64,000 nucleotides of DNA from the NCBI GenBank assembly GCA_033964015.1, contig CM066920.1, positions 10,941,912 through 11,005,911 on the forward strand, given 5' to 3'. Positions within the stretch are counted from its first letter, which is position 1; each line of letters opens with the position of its first letter. The notes below the pieces were generated by a model, which saw only the letters and a list, made by a program, of their open reading frames with translations, searched no databases and had not been told where the DNA came from. This stretch comes from Scolanthus callimorphus. Its lineage: Eukaryota > Cnidaria > Anthozoa > Actiniaria > Edwardsiidae. Both the position numbers and the translations under genes were made by a program. This document shows positions 1-13,700 of the stretch, piece by piece.

Positions 1-1618
1 CTTATACGCGGTTTTTTACTGTATTAGTACGACAAAGAAGACAGAACGGTTGGAACGAAACATGTTATTAGTGAAAGATTACTAATGTGTGATTTAACAT
101 TTAACAGCAAATATGATATGGATCAGGCTGCATAGGAATATGGAATATTATACGAAGATTAATATTTACAAGTGGCTAATGAAGTGTCTACACTACGGCA
201 TAGCATTAAGTAACAATGAGAAAGTGGCTGTGGAATTAATATTACATATGTTACATATGTTCGTTGTCTTCAGTGGATTTATTGTCATAATATTCCAAGA
301 GCAGCACTGATCATGAATAAATAAGAACAGGAGGTTAGATTAGTCATGACATCACAGCACAACAACTAGTACACAACAACATTCAGAAATATCTATTAAA
401 GTTATTATTATTACAACATTTATCCAAAGACCATGTACCCCGAACTCTTGACTATCCTACGTGAGATTACATTTTTATTTTTATTATTTTATTACATTAT
501 TATTTTTCTTGCTTTTGGATCACGATCTGTACTAAAATAGACATCACACCTCCTCTTGCGCTAGATTGAGCAGAAACTCAATCACTTTTGTTTACGAAGA
601 ATTGGGTCTTTACTAGTAAATATAGGAATCGTGTTAAATGAATGTCCACCAGAAAGAATCCGTTTTTTTACAGCCCACCTTGCTGAAATTTGACGCCGCA
701 GGATAGACGAAGCACTTACCTGCGGTTTAACCCTGTCAGTTCCCCAGTGCTCTAACCGAAAGAAATGGTGAGTTGATCGTAAGTCTAAGCTTTGTAAAAA
801 AAATTGTTGCGGGCTTTCTGTGTCACCATGTGCGCGCCAAAAATGGCGGGAATTTAGGCGTGAAAAGTTTCAACCAATCAGGAACGTTCCTCGCACAGAC
901 AAGAAAAGAACCCGTCACACAGTAGTTTAGCTACTCAAATAATTTAAAACCTGTCCTCCCGTTTTACAACCAAGCACTTTATTTGAATGGAGGCTGAACC
1001 TTTATAATTCCTTAAATTTCTCACCGAAAAGAAATCATCATATTCGTAGTTTAAAAAGTATTGGTCACGGGCTCCCTGTGTCGCACGCACGCACGCGCGA
1101 TAAAATGGCGGGAAACATTCAGTCAATCACAAACGTTTGCCGGACAGACGCTAAGAGTTTCAATAAATCAGATACACAACTGTGACAATAAGGAAATCGA
1201 GGCACAAGCCTCATCAGGTTCGCTTTAACAAAGACCAGATATTTATCATAAAGCGGGGACGACTGCCAGCCACATCGACTCTACGGTTCATGGTCTACCT
1301 TTGGATAAATGTATATGCTCACAAACAAAGTGGTAGTCAATGCAGAATATGAAAGTGCAATGTGAAAATACAGACCGCCGCATTTCCATGCAACTTTAAG
1401 AACACTGGAAGATTGCTGGATGATTTTCTACACTTTCTGGGAAAGGGGACGTTCACCCATTCCATTAGACACCAATTGTGCGAAAGCGTCATTTTTCGTT
1501 TATTCTGACTGACAAATTTCGTCTTTATTTTCAGAACAAAAGGGCGGCGCAATGATCACTTTTCCTGTGCAATGGTTACGGATTTTTGCAGAAAAAGAGC
1601 GGATTTCAGATGACTTAC
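1..1618. other. Non-coding left flank / intron of the CUB-EGF gene
   Basis: No EGF exon, splice-bounded open frame or RNA gene is visible. The stretch is probably the intron after EGF exon 22, since that exon ends in a normal phase 1 donor and the gene shows no stop codon. It contains two related dispersed repeat copies (about 675-930 and 960-1150). Confidence 0.6.
675..1150. repeat. Two degenerate copies of a dispersed repeat
   Basis: The two halves share a pattern: a gene-like TCACCGAAAA or TAAGTCTAAG stretch, then a GGGCTYYCTGTGTCRC phrase, a CGCACGCGCG-rich stretch and AATGGCGGGAA, then CAATCA. A third copy lies at about 51960-52130 in the SLC6 intron. No superfamily could be assigned. 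Confidence 0.5.
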
Positions 1619-1768
1619 CAACACATGTGACTCCATTTCCTGAGTACCCCGTATGACACGTGCAGTAGAACGACCCCTTGCTGTTGGTGCAGTTGGCGTC
1701 CGCGTGGCAGTTGTGTGCCAGGTATCTGTGTGTTCCAGACAACCCCGAGGTAAAGCACTCATTGATGT
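1619..1768 (-). CDS. EGF exon 22 (cbEGF, 50 codons)
   Basis: This is the last EGF exon before the left edge. It begins DINECF, has C2-HADAN-C3, then [10 protein letters not shown], and ends GVTCVG. The acceptor AG is at 1769-1770 and the donor GTAAGT starts at 1618 and runs leftward. It is the long class, with about 20 residues between Cys1 and Cys2. Phase 1 at both ends. Confidence 0.93.
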
Positions 1769-4700
1769 CTGAAATGTGGAAGCGAGGTGATCAAAGAACT
1801 GTTGTTGTTGCTACTGTTGGTCGTTTTTAAAGCCGGGGAAATCTCAAGGTACAAAATCTCTCAACTCGTCGCGCAACATTGTTGCGTTGCATGATTTGCG
1901 CGTTTTTCACTCGCGTTACAACTTGTCATGCAGCAATAACATTTGTTTTAAGTTGTAAAAACGTTTTGCGCGAAGTAGAGCGCTGGGCTACTTTGAGCCA
2001 CAAATTCTTGCTTTGTTGCTCGTTTTTCATCAAAAACACAACTTGTAGCACAACATTTTGCATAGAAATTGACTGGTAGAAATGGGAATCAGCCTTTGGC
2101 TCGCATGTGTGATCATCAAAATAAAATATTGCGCGACAAGTTGTGCATTTGATGAAAACAAGCAACAAATAGAAAACTTGTAACACAACAATGTTGCGCG
2201 ACAAGTTGAGGATTTTTGTGGCTCGTATTTTTCCGGTTTTTAGGCAAGAAGCATCGCTCAAATGAAATTTCTCGTATTAAGGTATGAGTATACCTTTGAG
2301 GGGTGTCGCGGAAAAAAAATTCGTATAGCGTCACAATTTACACCACAATCGTCGTTCATATGTCATTTTAAAGCTACAAGGTTGGTCTATCCGATGAATA
2401 ATTTTGTTTTCATTATATTGTAAATGAACATATTTTTTTAGCTCTAAAGAAAAAAGTACCGACTTTCTTTAAAAAGTTCGAGCTTTTTCCAATCAAATTG
2501 CACAGCTCCAAATTTAAGCAAAATCTATTCTTTAGAAGGCGATCTAAAAAAAGGTGTGCGGGATTTTTGATTTTCCTTTCAAAACATATTTTATGCTAAT
2601 TTTTGTGTTAGCATTGCCAAAAATATCGATTTTCAACCTGTTTTACGTGATATTTCCGCAAATACGTAAAATATCGATAATCCCGCACACCTTTTTCAGA
2701 TCGCCCTCTAAGGAATACATTTTGCGGAAATCTGGAGCTTTTAACATTAACTGGAAGTGGCAGGAGCTCTTAAAAATCAAAATTAGTACTTTTCCTTTGA
2801 AACACAAAACGACGAAAACGATCCATCAAATTAACGTTGCATAGAAATGTACCACTTAGTAAGTAAGGCCGTTCCATAAGCTTTAAAACGATATATAAAT
2901 GGCCCTTGTAATGTAATGACGCGACAGTGATTTTTTTCGCGAAAAATTGACATCCCTCGCGCAAAGGTATACTCATACCTTAAGCAATCACGAAGTCTTC
3001 TTTTCCATATAGTTTTGTGTAAGTATATTAAGAATATGTGTGCGATAATGTTGATATTCCTATGGAAAGGATCACTTTTAAAATACATTGGAATTGCTGA
3101 CGTCTTCAGCTCAATCGGACCCAAATAACATTAGACTTAGGTTTGTGGTCTGGATTTTGGAACAATATTTGGAACAATAAGAGAACCAAGAAAACAGTCG
3201 TCGTTTAATGTTACCAACCCATGAAGAGACAAGGAGAGGAATATGTGGGAAGTGGGGGAAAAGTGCTCCTAAGGCATTTTGGACATTAAAACAGTCGTAA
3301 TAAACCAACTAAGTATTTCCCCTTTGTGAAAGGACTCTACATTTGAGTTACCTACCAAAGCAACTGACACCATCTCCTGAATAACCGACATTACACATGC
3401 AGTAGAACGACCCCTTGGTGTTGGTGCAGTTGGCGTCAGCGTGACAGTTATGATGATAATGACTGTGATTGGCTGATAACGTCGATGGTCGGCATTCGTT
3501 GATATCTGCGAATTGAAGTTGTAACGGCTTATATGTTGTATATGACGCGGACATCTTCACTAAAAAAATGGTCTTCTCCTCATCATTAGGGACTTCAAAG
3601 CGTTCGACATAGGTTCGAGGTTACGGTATTTTTCGTTAAAATCGCATAATTTCGCGAAATAAAATTGGTATCTTTGACAAGTGATACCACATTTTAAAGC
3701 TTATTTCTTCAACTCAACTATGGAAACTTTTTTCTTTAATTTAATAAAACACACATTTTTAGAGAGTTGCGTTTATAGTTTCAAGATCCACGCACGCGAA
3801 TATATACTCTTGATTTTCCTCCTACTAAAACATCCTTCCCTGGGGTTTCATCATTTCTAGTATGGACGCGAATCTTAACAAATTGCGCTTCACAGCATAT
3901 ACCAAGCAAAGCAAACTCTTTACAACTCACCAACACATGTAACACCATCCCCCGAGTATCCTGTATGACACGTGCAATAGAACGACCCCTTGGTGTTGGT
4001 ACAGTTGGCGTCCGCGTGACAGTTGTGAGAAAGATGACTGTGTGACTGCGAGAGATCACTGCGGATGCATTCGTCGAGATCTATCAAACCATGGAATTGA
4101 GTTAAACGAGTTAACTACGATTAGGAATGTCTTATGGCTAATTTGCTGGTTCAAAGACAAAATAAAAATTAAAAGTTCTATCAAAATATTTCTATTGATC
4201 AATCGTACCCATGCACGTGACTCCATCTCCTGAGTAGCCAATGTTGCACGTGCAGTAAAACGATCCCTTGGTGTTCGTGCACGTGGCGTCCGTGTGACAA
4301 TTATGGGTGCCCAAGGTGCACTCATTTATGTCTGTAAAGAGAAAAGAGTACTTTCAGCAAGCTCACAAGAGCTGTCATTGAGCTTCTGTGACACTCCTAC
4401 TGTCAGTTACCCCTTCAATAGCAGGGATGTGAAGACCAAGTGGAAGAGGTGTACTATTACTGTGTTACTCCTACCCCATTAGTTACCCCTTAATACCAGG
4501 GAACAAAGACCGAGACGTAAGTCCGAGGGCGTAAGACCGAGGGGGTACGACCGATATTTAAATGGAAGACATGTAATATGTACTGAGATGTGGGAGGTGT
4601 GCCTTCTAAAGGATATCCATTTTGGAATTTAGAATGTCCAGTCAATGTGTATTAGAAGTCCTTAATTTAACAAAAGTACGTCTCACATTAAAATGTTCTC

Positions 4701-7700
4701 AAACATTTATACAGGTTAGGAATGCCATAGGAAAAACTAGAATAAAATAGGATAACAAAATAGAACCTTTTTAAATAACTTGGGTCCGGCTTATTTTTCC
4801 AACATACCATTGTATGTAAACTTATTGTATACGTTTTAGGTAGCAGGTCACAAAAAGCGGCGATCCAAAATACAGGAACTATTCAATTGGAGTGTAGACA
4901 GAGCTGACAGCGGATGGAGGATCCCTATACAAACCATATTTTGAACAACAGTGAAACCAACACTGTAGACAGAGCTGACAGTGAATGGAGGATCCCTATG
5001 AAAACTATATTTTGAGCAACAGCGAAACCAACGCCTAACATAGACTAGGAAGAATAGTGTTAACGAAGAATAGTGTAAACCTTACCATCGCACTGGACTC
5101 CGTTTCCCGTGTACCCAACATGACACGTGCAGTAGAATGAGCCGTTATTATTCGTGCAGTTGGCGTCCGCGTGACAGTGGTGCACAAGCGACGTGTTGGC
5201 AGTCGACATATGATCCGGGATGCATTCATCAATATCTATGAAATGGAAACAATTTTCATGATGACATGCGACAAGTCCTAGAGGAGGACAAGTCCCAGAG
5301 GAACCTGTCGCACGAAACAGCTTGAGGGTCAAGTCCCCGTAGTTTGTATTATATGTTTTCATGTCTAACTTCCGGCCGCAGGGACGACGATTACTGTAAG
5401 TCTAAGTCCCTGAATTAAGCTTGGATTTATCAGCGTGTACAGTACATTACAACTTGTTTCATGGGCTCATTCCCTCACCAGTTCACACAAAGGGACTTAT
5501 CACTGCGACTGGTCCCTGGGACTTGCCACGTAGTGTGTACCGAGCTTAATGTTTTTGCAAGATCAAGAGCTTTAGTTATCATTTTCCTGCTTGCAGTGTT
5601 GGTAAAACATGCTTACGGATACGTTTTCGATGATAAAACAGGGAATTGAAGCACATGTCCCTAGCCTTACAGTACTGCGATTTTCATAATTCTGCGAACT
5701 CTACACCGACCAACAAACCGCGGTTTGGCTTCCGTCAATCAAACGAGTGAACAACTATGGATGATTTCACGGAGGTTTTGTTGGATCTTGTGAACTGATA
5801 GGGGCTAGTTAGGCTTCAAACCACAATTTTTCACTGTAACTCAGAAAACATGCGTGGACTTGACTTAAAAGGTTTGATGGACGGAAGCGAAAACGCAGTT
5901 TGGCGTCCGGAAATGTCAAGTCGGAGTTCGCAGAATTATGAAAATCGCAGTAAAACAGACACTGAACTATACAAAGAAACATGATTGAAATTGAAGTCTC
6001 TTCTACTTGATCAATCAATCACAAATTCCTTCAAAGCACGAGGGCAAAGCACCATAGCCTCGGGCTTTCCTGACCAAACTCCTCACCTGAACAAAGAACT
6101 CCATCTCCAAAGAACCCCGTATGACACGTGCAGTAGAACGACCCCTTGGTGTTGGTACAGTTGGCGTCCGCGTGGCAGTTGTGGGCGTACTGAGTGTGAC
6201 GCGGAGCCAACGCATTGACTTTACATTCGTTAATATCTAGAGATTGAGCAATTAAAGAACTTAGCCAATAATATCCTACCACTTGGACGGAAACCTGAAA
6301 GAAAATCAAGTCTTTGAATACTTTTCCAGAGCAACAGACCCACCAGCGCACATGACGCCATTTCCCGAGTACCCAGTAAGGCACGTGCAATAGAACGACC
6401 CCTTGCTGTTGGTGCAGTTGGCGTCCACGTGACAGTTGTGATGGTAATGACTATGATTGGCAGCTAACGCGGAAGGACGGCACTCGTTGATATCTTGGGG
6501 AAAGGGGGAAAGAAAAGAAATCAGAAGGAACAGTTAAGAACTTCCTTTCGCTTATTTGCTTCAGCAACGCGCAACACTTGATTTCGAAACAAGGCGCAAA
6601 CAAAGGGGTAACGCTCGAAACGTCATCGTCATAATGTTTCCGCGGCGTTTAACATAAATCTCAACCTTTGGTTGTTATTGTTCATGTTTACGTACTCGCC
6701 GAAGCAGACCATCCAGTTTTCCCAAAACATTAGCCACACAAAAGCGCAGCACTTACCGACGCACGTCACTCCATCTCCCGAGTACCCAGCGTGACACGTG
6801 CAATAGAACGACCCCTTGGTGTTGGTGCAGTTGGAATCCGCGTGACAGTTGTGAGCGTAGTGACTGTGGATCGACGCTAATGCAGTTGTGCGGCATTCGT
6901 TGATGTCTAAAGAAGACATTGGATGCATATTTAAAATTTAATAGTTAAGTTCCATTACATATTGTATTGTGATTTTTTGGGGGGGGATCTCTGTTTGGCG
7001 TTTTCACTTTGTGAGATGCCAAACTCGCAGCAAAGCAGCAAGTTGAACTAACAATATTAGAAACAACCAAAATAAAATGATAGTTTTATTCAATAAGTAA
7101 AACTAAGGGAAACTACTTCTACATACCGACGCAGGTAACTCCATTTCCAGAGTACCCAACGTGGCACGTGCAGTAGAATGACCCTTTTGTGTTGGTGCAG
7201 TTTGAATCCGCGTGACAGTTGTGAGCGTAGTGACCATGGTACACGGCGAGAGCTGTCACATGACACTCATTGATATCTGAAACGGAATCAACGCCGCATT
7301 TAGTAAACTAACTGAACTTTCCTCAGAAAGTGGACGCTTGGTATTTCCCACACTGCCCATGCCATTATGTATTCTGAGAAAGTACTTACGAGAAAAAATA
7401 ATTAATAAGTCACGAAAACAGACGAATTTTTTATTACTCTTCCGAAGACGGAAAACACACATTGCAAGTTAATCACAAAGCAGACAGAATCACATAAAAA
7501 TCTAAAGCTTCATAAAGAGGCTTTTGTCTTCCAAGTGATGATATTAATCTAATCCAAGATAAATTAACTACATTAGATTGGATGCAATGGCAGTAAAGGT
7601 TAGGAAATACCGATAGCGTTATCATGTGCGACATGGTAATGCCAGTCGGTATATCTTTTCTTTGAAACCTCAAAAATGGAGGAGAAGCATGAAGGAACGT

Positions 7701-10700
7701 CATTCCCTCAGGGGTAAGAACAATGACATAAAGACGGTGTCTGTATTGAATGTGCAATAAACGAGTCTCGAAATAGTGGTATTGTAATACTAGTGAAACT
7801 TACCAACACAGGTTACACCATTTCCCGAGTAGCCAGTATGACACGTGCAGTAGAACGACCCCTTGGTGTTGGTGCAGTTGGCGTCCGTGTGGCAATTATG
7901 GGCGTATTGGCTGTGATTAGCAGAGAGTGCCGACGGGCTACATTCGTTAATATCTGCAGAGAAACATAACAAAAACGTAGGTATAAACAAGGAAAAGGTG
8001 CCCCGAGGCCAGCCCCGGTAGCGACAGGACAGGTTGTATTGCTCTTTCTTGGCAGCTGCAGCAATACTACCATCATTGTCTTCCACATTCATAATCTTCT
8101 TGTAAGCAAATGATTAAGAAAGATCTTAGCTTTACCGACACAAGTCACCCCGTCTCCTGAATATCCAACATGACAGGTGCAGTAGAAAGACCCCTTGGTG
8201 TTGGTGCAGTTGGCGTCCGCATGACAATTGTCATTGTAATGTGAATGATGTTGAGCCAACGCAGTAGGCTTACACTCGTTGATGTCTAGAAATGAAACAG
8301 AGTTCCATGACAAGTGTGTCGCACTAGAGTACCAAATATGACATTAAGATGGTCTCTATATTGAATGTGGAATAAGGATTACACGACATGATGATGCTGT
8401 AATAGTTGCGAAACGTACCAACACATGTGACACCGTCTCCAGAGTACCCAGTGTGACACGTGCAGTAGAACGACCCCTTGGTGTTGGTACAGTTAGCGTC
8501 GGTGTGACAGTTGTGGGTCCCCAGCACACATTCGTCTAAATCTATAATAAAAGACAATACGAAGTAAGGAGTTGTAAGACATTCAACTCTGCAAAGTAAA
8601 GTTCTGTTTACCGAAACACGAGACACCATTTCCAGAGTAGCCAACGTTGCACGTGCAGTAAAACGACCCATTGTTGTTATGACATATGCCATCTGCGTGA
8701 CAGTTGTGAGCGTAGTGGTTGTGGTAAACAGCCAGGGCAGTGGTGTTACATTCGTTGATATCTGGAAATGACAAATGGAGAAAAACGATATTAATGGAAC
8801 GCGTTTAAATTCAAAACACTAATACCCCATTCACACCTAAACAGTGTTTAGTTAAACAGGTTTTTTCTTTTCTTTCGCATCGCAAACGGCAAACATCTGA
8901 CTGTATTAAAGTCTTCCTAGCTAAATGATCGTTATGTAACATGCACAGTACAGTTTATTTGGCTTTGTTATTTGACACTCTTTCCTTCATGAATAAGCAT
9001 TTAAACCAGTTTAATCAAACTACTTAGTGCGTGAACCGTGTATAGAAATCTGCTGATGATCTGTTTTAGGAAGGCTAAGGAATCGTCTGCCGTGCAACCA
9101 TCTGCCCTCAGCTTGGTAGAGCGATAGATAGATCACACGTCCGTCGATCCAGTGTGAAGACACGCAGTTTATTTGATCATCATGTGCCTTCTTTTAAGAA
9201 ATGGGGTAAACCATGTTCAACATGCACGCACAATCCCTCACAACTTGCCAAGGAACATTGGTCACAGCATTTAAAATATTCGGAGTGTCATAATAAATAC
9301 ATACCACCGCAAACAACACCGTCTCCAGAGTATCCAACATGACAGGTGCAGTAGAACGACCCCTTGGTATTGGTGCAGTTTGCGTCCGTGTGGCAGTAAT
9401 GAGCATAATGGGAATGATTTGCCGATAGAGCCGTTGGATTGCATTCGTTAACATCTGATAAGAAATAACAAACACATCACAATAAATGGATAAAACAAGC
9501 AACCGTAGAATTAAAAGTATATGTGTATATTCCAGAAAATAAGCTATAAAATAAACTTACCAATACACGTGACACCATCTCCAGAGTACCCTGTGTGACA
9601 CGTGCAGTAAAACGACCCCTTGGTGTTGGTACAGTTGGCGTCCGCGTGACAGTTATGGGTACCAAGAGCACACTCGTCAACATCTGAAGGAAATATAATG
9701 ATGCGCAAGCATTGTTTCCATGGACGGAATCCTACTTCATGTTAGGTCTTATAAGGCCACAATATCATCGCATGTATCTCTCCCACCGCCAAAGAACAAC
9801 ATGCATCACTAACGTCATGATAAATTGCAGTGGGAGCTCGGGTAAGTATTCTGCTTTCTAAATTTATTTGATCGCCATCATCGTCAGCGCTCTTTCCTTA
9901 TTGACTAGACTTATTATCGCCGAGAACGAGCACTGCTTCTTCAGGAATATTCTCTTCACATTATCATGATCAAAATAATCGCCATAATATTCATCATTCC
10001 CACTCTCATCCTCATCAATCTCCTCATAATCATTCACATCAGGGGCGTAGCTACGGGGGGGGGGGGCATCCTCGTCCCTAATCTCAATATTCTATCCTCA
10101 TCACCATCACCATCGTTATCCTCATATTCATGCAAGTCGTTGTCTCTATCACTATCTTCAAATCCAACCTTATCGTAATCTTTCCCTCATCCTCATCCCG
10201 TGGTAATCCTTTTCGCAATTTCATTCCATCCTCATCTCCATCTTCCAATCCTAATCCTCATCCTCATCCTCATTCCGTCCTCATTTCATCTTCCTCCTCA
10301 ACCCCATAACCTTATTCTCATGCTCAATACTTTAACCACAATTACTCTGTTACTAGTCTTATCACTACTTTAATCTTCAACACATCCTCCATCTATGTGC
10401 ACCAGAAGCTGGGAGGACTGCTCCTTTCATGTTATTTTACCTGAACAGTTGACACCACTGCCATTGTATCCTACTGAGCATGCGCACTGGAACGTACTAG
10501 GAATATTGATACAATAACCATCGACATGGCAATTGTGCCAACCAAGATCACATTCATTAATATCTGAAAATAATAAGAGCAATTTGCCGCCAATCATGAA
10601 AGGTTTAATTTCTATGTAGAGATAACTGTATGCTAGAGTTACATTGTACGCCAGGTAAATAAAACACACGACAAATATTTGCATCCACACTAAGAACTAG

Positions 10701-13700
10701 GACCTGAAAACCGTCACTTACTCTGTAGACATCTTATGAGCAGACAAGAAAATCAGTCAGTGATCATTTTCGCTGGACATTTTTCCAAAAGGTAAGTAAA
10801 TGATGCACCTCAAAATCTAAGCAATATTTTCTGTATGAGGCGTTCTAAACGTCTAGCAGCTCAATGAATGTTTTTCAATGAAAGATATACTCAGTAATGC
10901 CTAAATAGGGAAACGGGGCAAGTAGAGCGGAAGCCTGGAACCCTGGAGAATTGTAGAATACCAAACGTCTGAGAATAAACTAGAAAAATGCATGTTACAG
11001 ACATGTTACAGCATGATGGACAACAGTAATGCATAGAAAAGCTCGATGAAAAGCTCATGCAATAAACAGCAAGATGAAACGCAAAGATGAAAGATATCCA
11101 GTCATGCGAAACGATTTCACTAGCATTTTGCGTACAGAATTTATCTCAAATTAAAGTGAACCAGTGCAAGAACTTCCTGTTCAGACGCTATTTCAGCATT
11201 TACTTCTGGAGCCTTCTTCAAAATTATTGCGCGATCCCTGCTCTTGAGAGGGTGATAGCGTGAGTGAGTAACATCGAACCTCCACTATAAGTCATTTCTA
11301 TTATTCTCATATTCGTGACTTATAAAGGGTTCGGTACAATTTCGATTTTTGCCATCTTGGACAAAAAATAACGTGTAAAATCTTATTTGGCATCAAACAG
11401 GCTCCCCTTGCACCAGTCGTACCTAACTTGGCATAAATTCTGCAAAATGCTGGAGAAATGTTATGCATATAATATGGATCAGGATTTCGTTAAATATTAT
11501 TGTTATTAAGACGTTATTTACGACTGTATGGTTGGTCAAAGCAGTGTGTCAGTAAGTCATAAATTACAAACAAAAGCGACATCCTCCGAAAAAAGTATTA
11601 AAAATTAAAAAGATCAGGAGTGTGAAAGCAGACATATTGACAAATACCAACACCGCAGAGTTTCTCTGCCAACATATAACAATAGACCTAATCGATGTTT
11701 ACCATGTTACCTCGTGTTGCCGCCCAATACAATCATATGGTGATGCACTTTGGAGGATACAATTTGTACAAATTTTCACACACAACCACGCGCCGGCAAG
11801 TTATGTACAAAATGAACAATGGTAACGCCATAAATGACTCGTCAGTATTTAAATAATTAAAATAACGTTAGTATGTTATACGACAACAATCACAAAACAT
11901 AGCACCGACAGCAACAACAGCAATTGTAAGTTCCGTAATCAAAGTTTCGTTTTGTCAGGTTAGTCTTGTCCCCTGGAATCAAGTTTAGCAGGTCAGTGCT
12001 TCTCAGGTCTTCGGTCCAGTATGTCTTCACAAATCCTATCCGTCTGGCATGAAGCCGTTCACCACCTACCCGTGACAGCAGTACAAGTGCGTGACCTGGT
12101 CATGCAATAGCCTCTATCCTGTCACGCTAGTCCTACACACTCCACAGGATCTGTTGGTGAAAAACAAACCCACAATACAAGTGTGAATGGCGCGACAGAA
12201 CGTGATACGGCGCCGTTTCTCGTATTTTTGCACCGTAGCATTCGTGTGATCGTAAGTGGATCTAGCGATGGTTTTTATGGATGAAGGTCAACCAGAGACA
12301 AACCATAATGGACAACAAAAATTGTTTACTAAGTGTAAGTCATCATTCATGTGACCGTAAGTGAATCTAGCGATGGTTTCTCCTGGTGAAGGTCAACCAG
12401 AGACAAACCATGGACAACAAAAATTGTTTACTAAGTGTAGGTCTGGTTAAATTTAGTGATTCGTCCAATTAGTGCATTAGATGATTATATATACTCATGC
12501 AAGACTCTTCTGAGTAAAGTTAGAACAACATGCAACGTAGAATTAGCTGGCACTGCATTAGTACATTAGTTTTGCGGATATCCAGTATTGGTAGTCACTT
12601 ACGGAAAACTGACTCGTCGTAGTCTACTTGTGGCAAATGAGACGGTGGTCCCTGAAACTCAAGTTTGTCTGCATAGAATATAAGCACTTACTATCCAACG
12701 GTACAATGTCAGTCCCGGTTTTCTTATCTGTACGTTGGTTATGTAAAATGTATTAAGTTGGTTATGTAAAATGTATTAAGCTCATGTGTAAGCATGAGCC
12801 TATTTGAGTCGGAAGTCCCTAAAGTCAAGCTTGTCTGTATAGAGTGAGCAATCAGTCAACGGTCATTTTCTTGTCTGAGTACGTTGAATATGTCAAATGA
12901 ATATGTCAGATAAATGTTAAAAGAATACGGAGGTCTCTCAAACTCAAGTTTGTCTACATAGAATATAAGCACTAACTATACAACGGAACAATGTCAGTCA
13001 CGGTGGTTTCCCTGTCTCAGAGCATTGAATATGTCAATGTCATGTCAGTCATTGGTCAATGTCATGCCAGCCCATAACAAGGTCAAGAAAAGGTAAGTAA
13101 GGCATGTCTTAGTTTCTAGGTTAATGTCGTAGTAGTCCTTAACAAGGTCAAGACAAGTAAGTAAGGCTGTCTTAGTTGCTATAGGTCAATGTCATAGTAG
13201 TCCTTAACAAGGTCAAGAATACGTAGGCATGTCTGAGTTTCTAGGTCAACGTCATAATAGCTCCTATAAAGGTTAAGAAAAGGAAGGCACGTCTTAGTTT
13301 CGAGGTCAATGTCATCATAGTCCTTAAAAAGGTCAGAAAAGTAAGGCATGTCTTAGTTTCTAGGTCAATGTCAAGTAGTCCATAACAAGGTCAAGAAAAG
13401 GTAAGTAAGGCATGTCTTAGTTTCGAGGTCAATATCATCATAGTCCATAACAAGCTCAAGAAAGGTAAGTAAGGCATGTCTAAGTTTCGAGGTCAATGCC
13501 ATAGTTATGTCCGTAACAAGGTCAAGAAAAAGTAAGCAAGGCATGTCTTAGTTTCGAGGTCAATATCATAGTAGTCCATAACAAGCTCAAGAAAAGGTAA
13601 GTAAGGCATGTCTAAGTTTCGAGGTCAATGCCATAGTTATGTCCGTAACAAGGTCAAGAAAAGTAAGTAAGGCATGTCTTAGTTTCGAGGTCAATATCAT

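Larger units (their letters stand above)
1769..3355. other. Intron between EGF exons 21 and 22
   Basis: Non-coding. It holds two inverted-repeat elements (1855-2214 and 2281-2979), which together make up most of the intron. Nothing else was recognised. Confidence 0.75.

Noticed and set aside
113..310. 65-codon plus-strand frame at the left edge
   Set aside because: No motif, AT-rich, no splice or start context supporting a gene.
5985..6390. Plus-strand and alternate minus-strand frames overlapping EGF exons 16 and 17 (similar shadows overlap other EGF exons)
   Set aside because: The cysteine-patterned frame with matching splice phases is the real one; the others lack splice sites and family features.
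9100..9165. Possible tRNA gene from the A-box match
   Set aside because: No anticodon stem, T-arm or acceptor stem can be paired; better explained as a SINE remnant.
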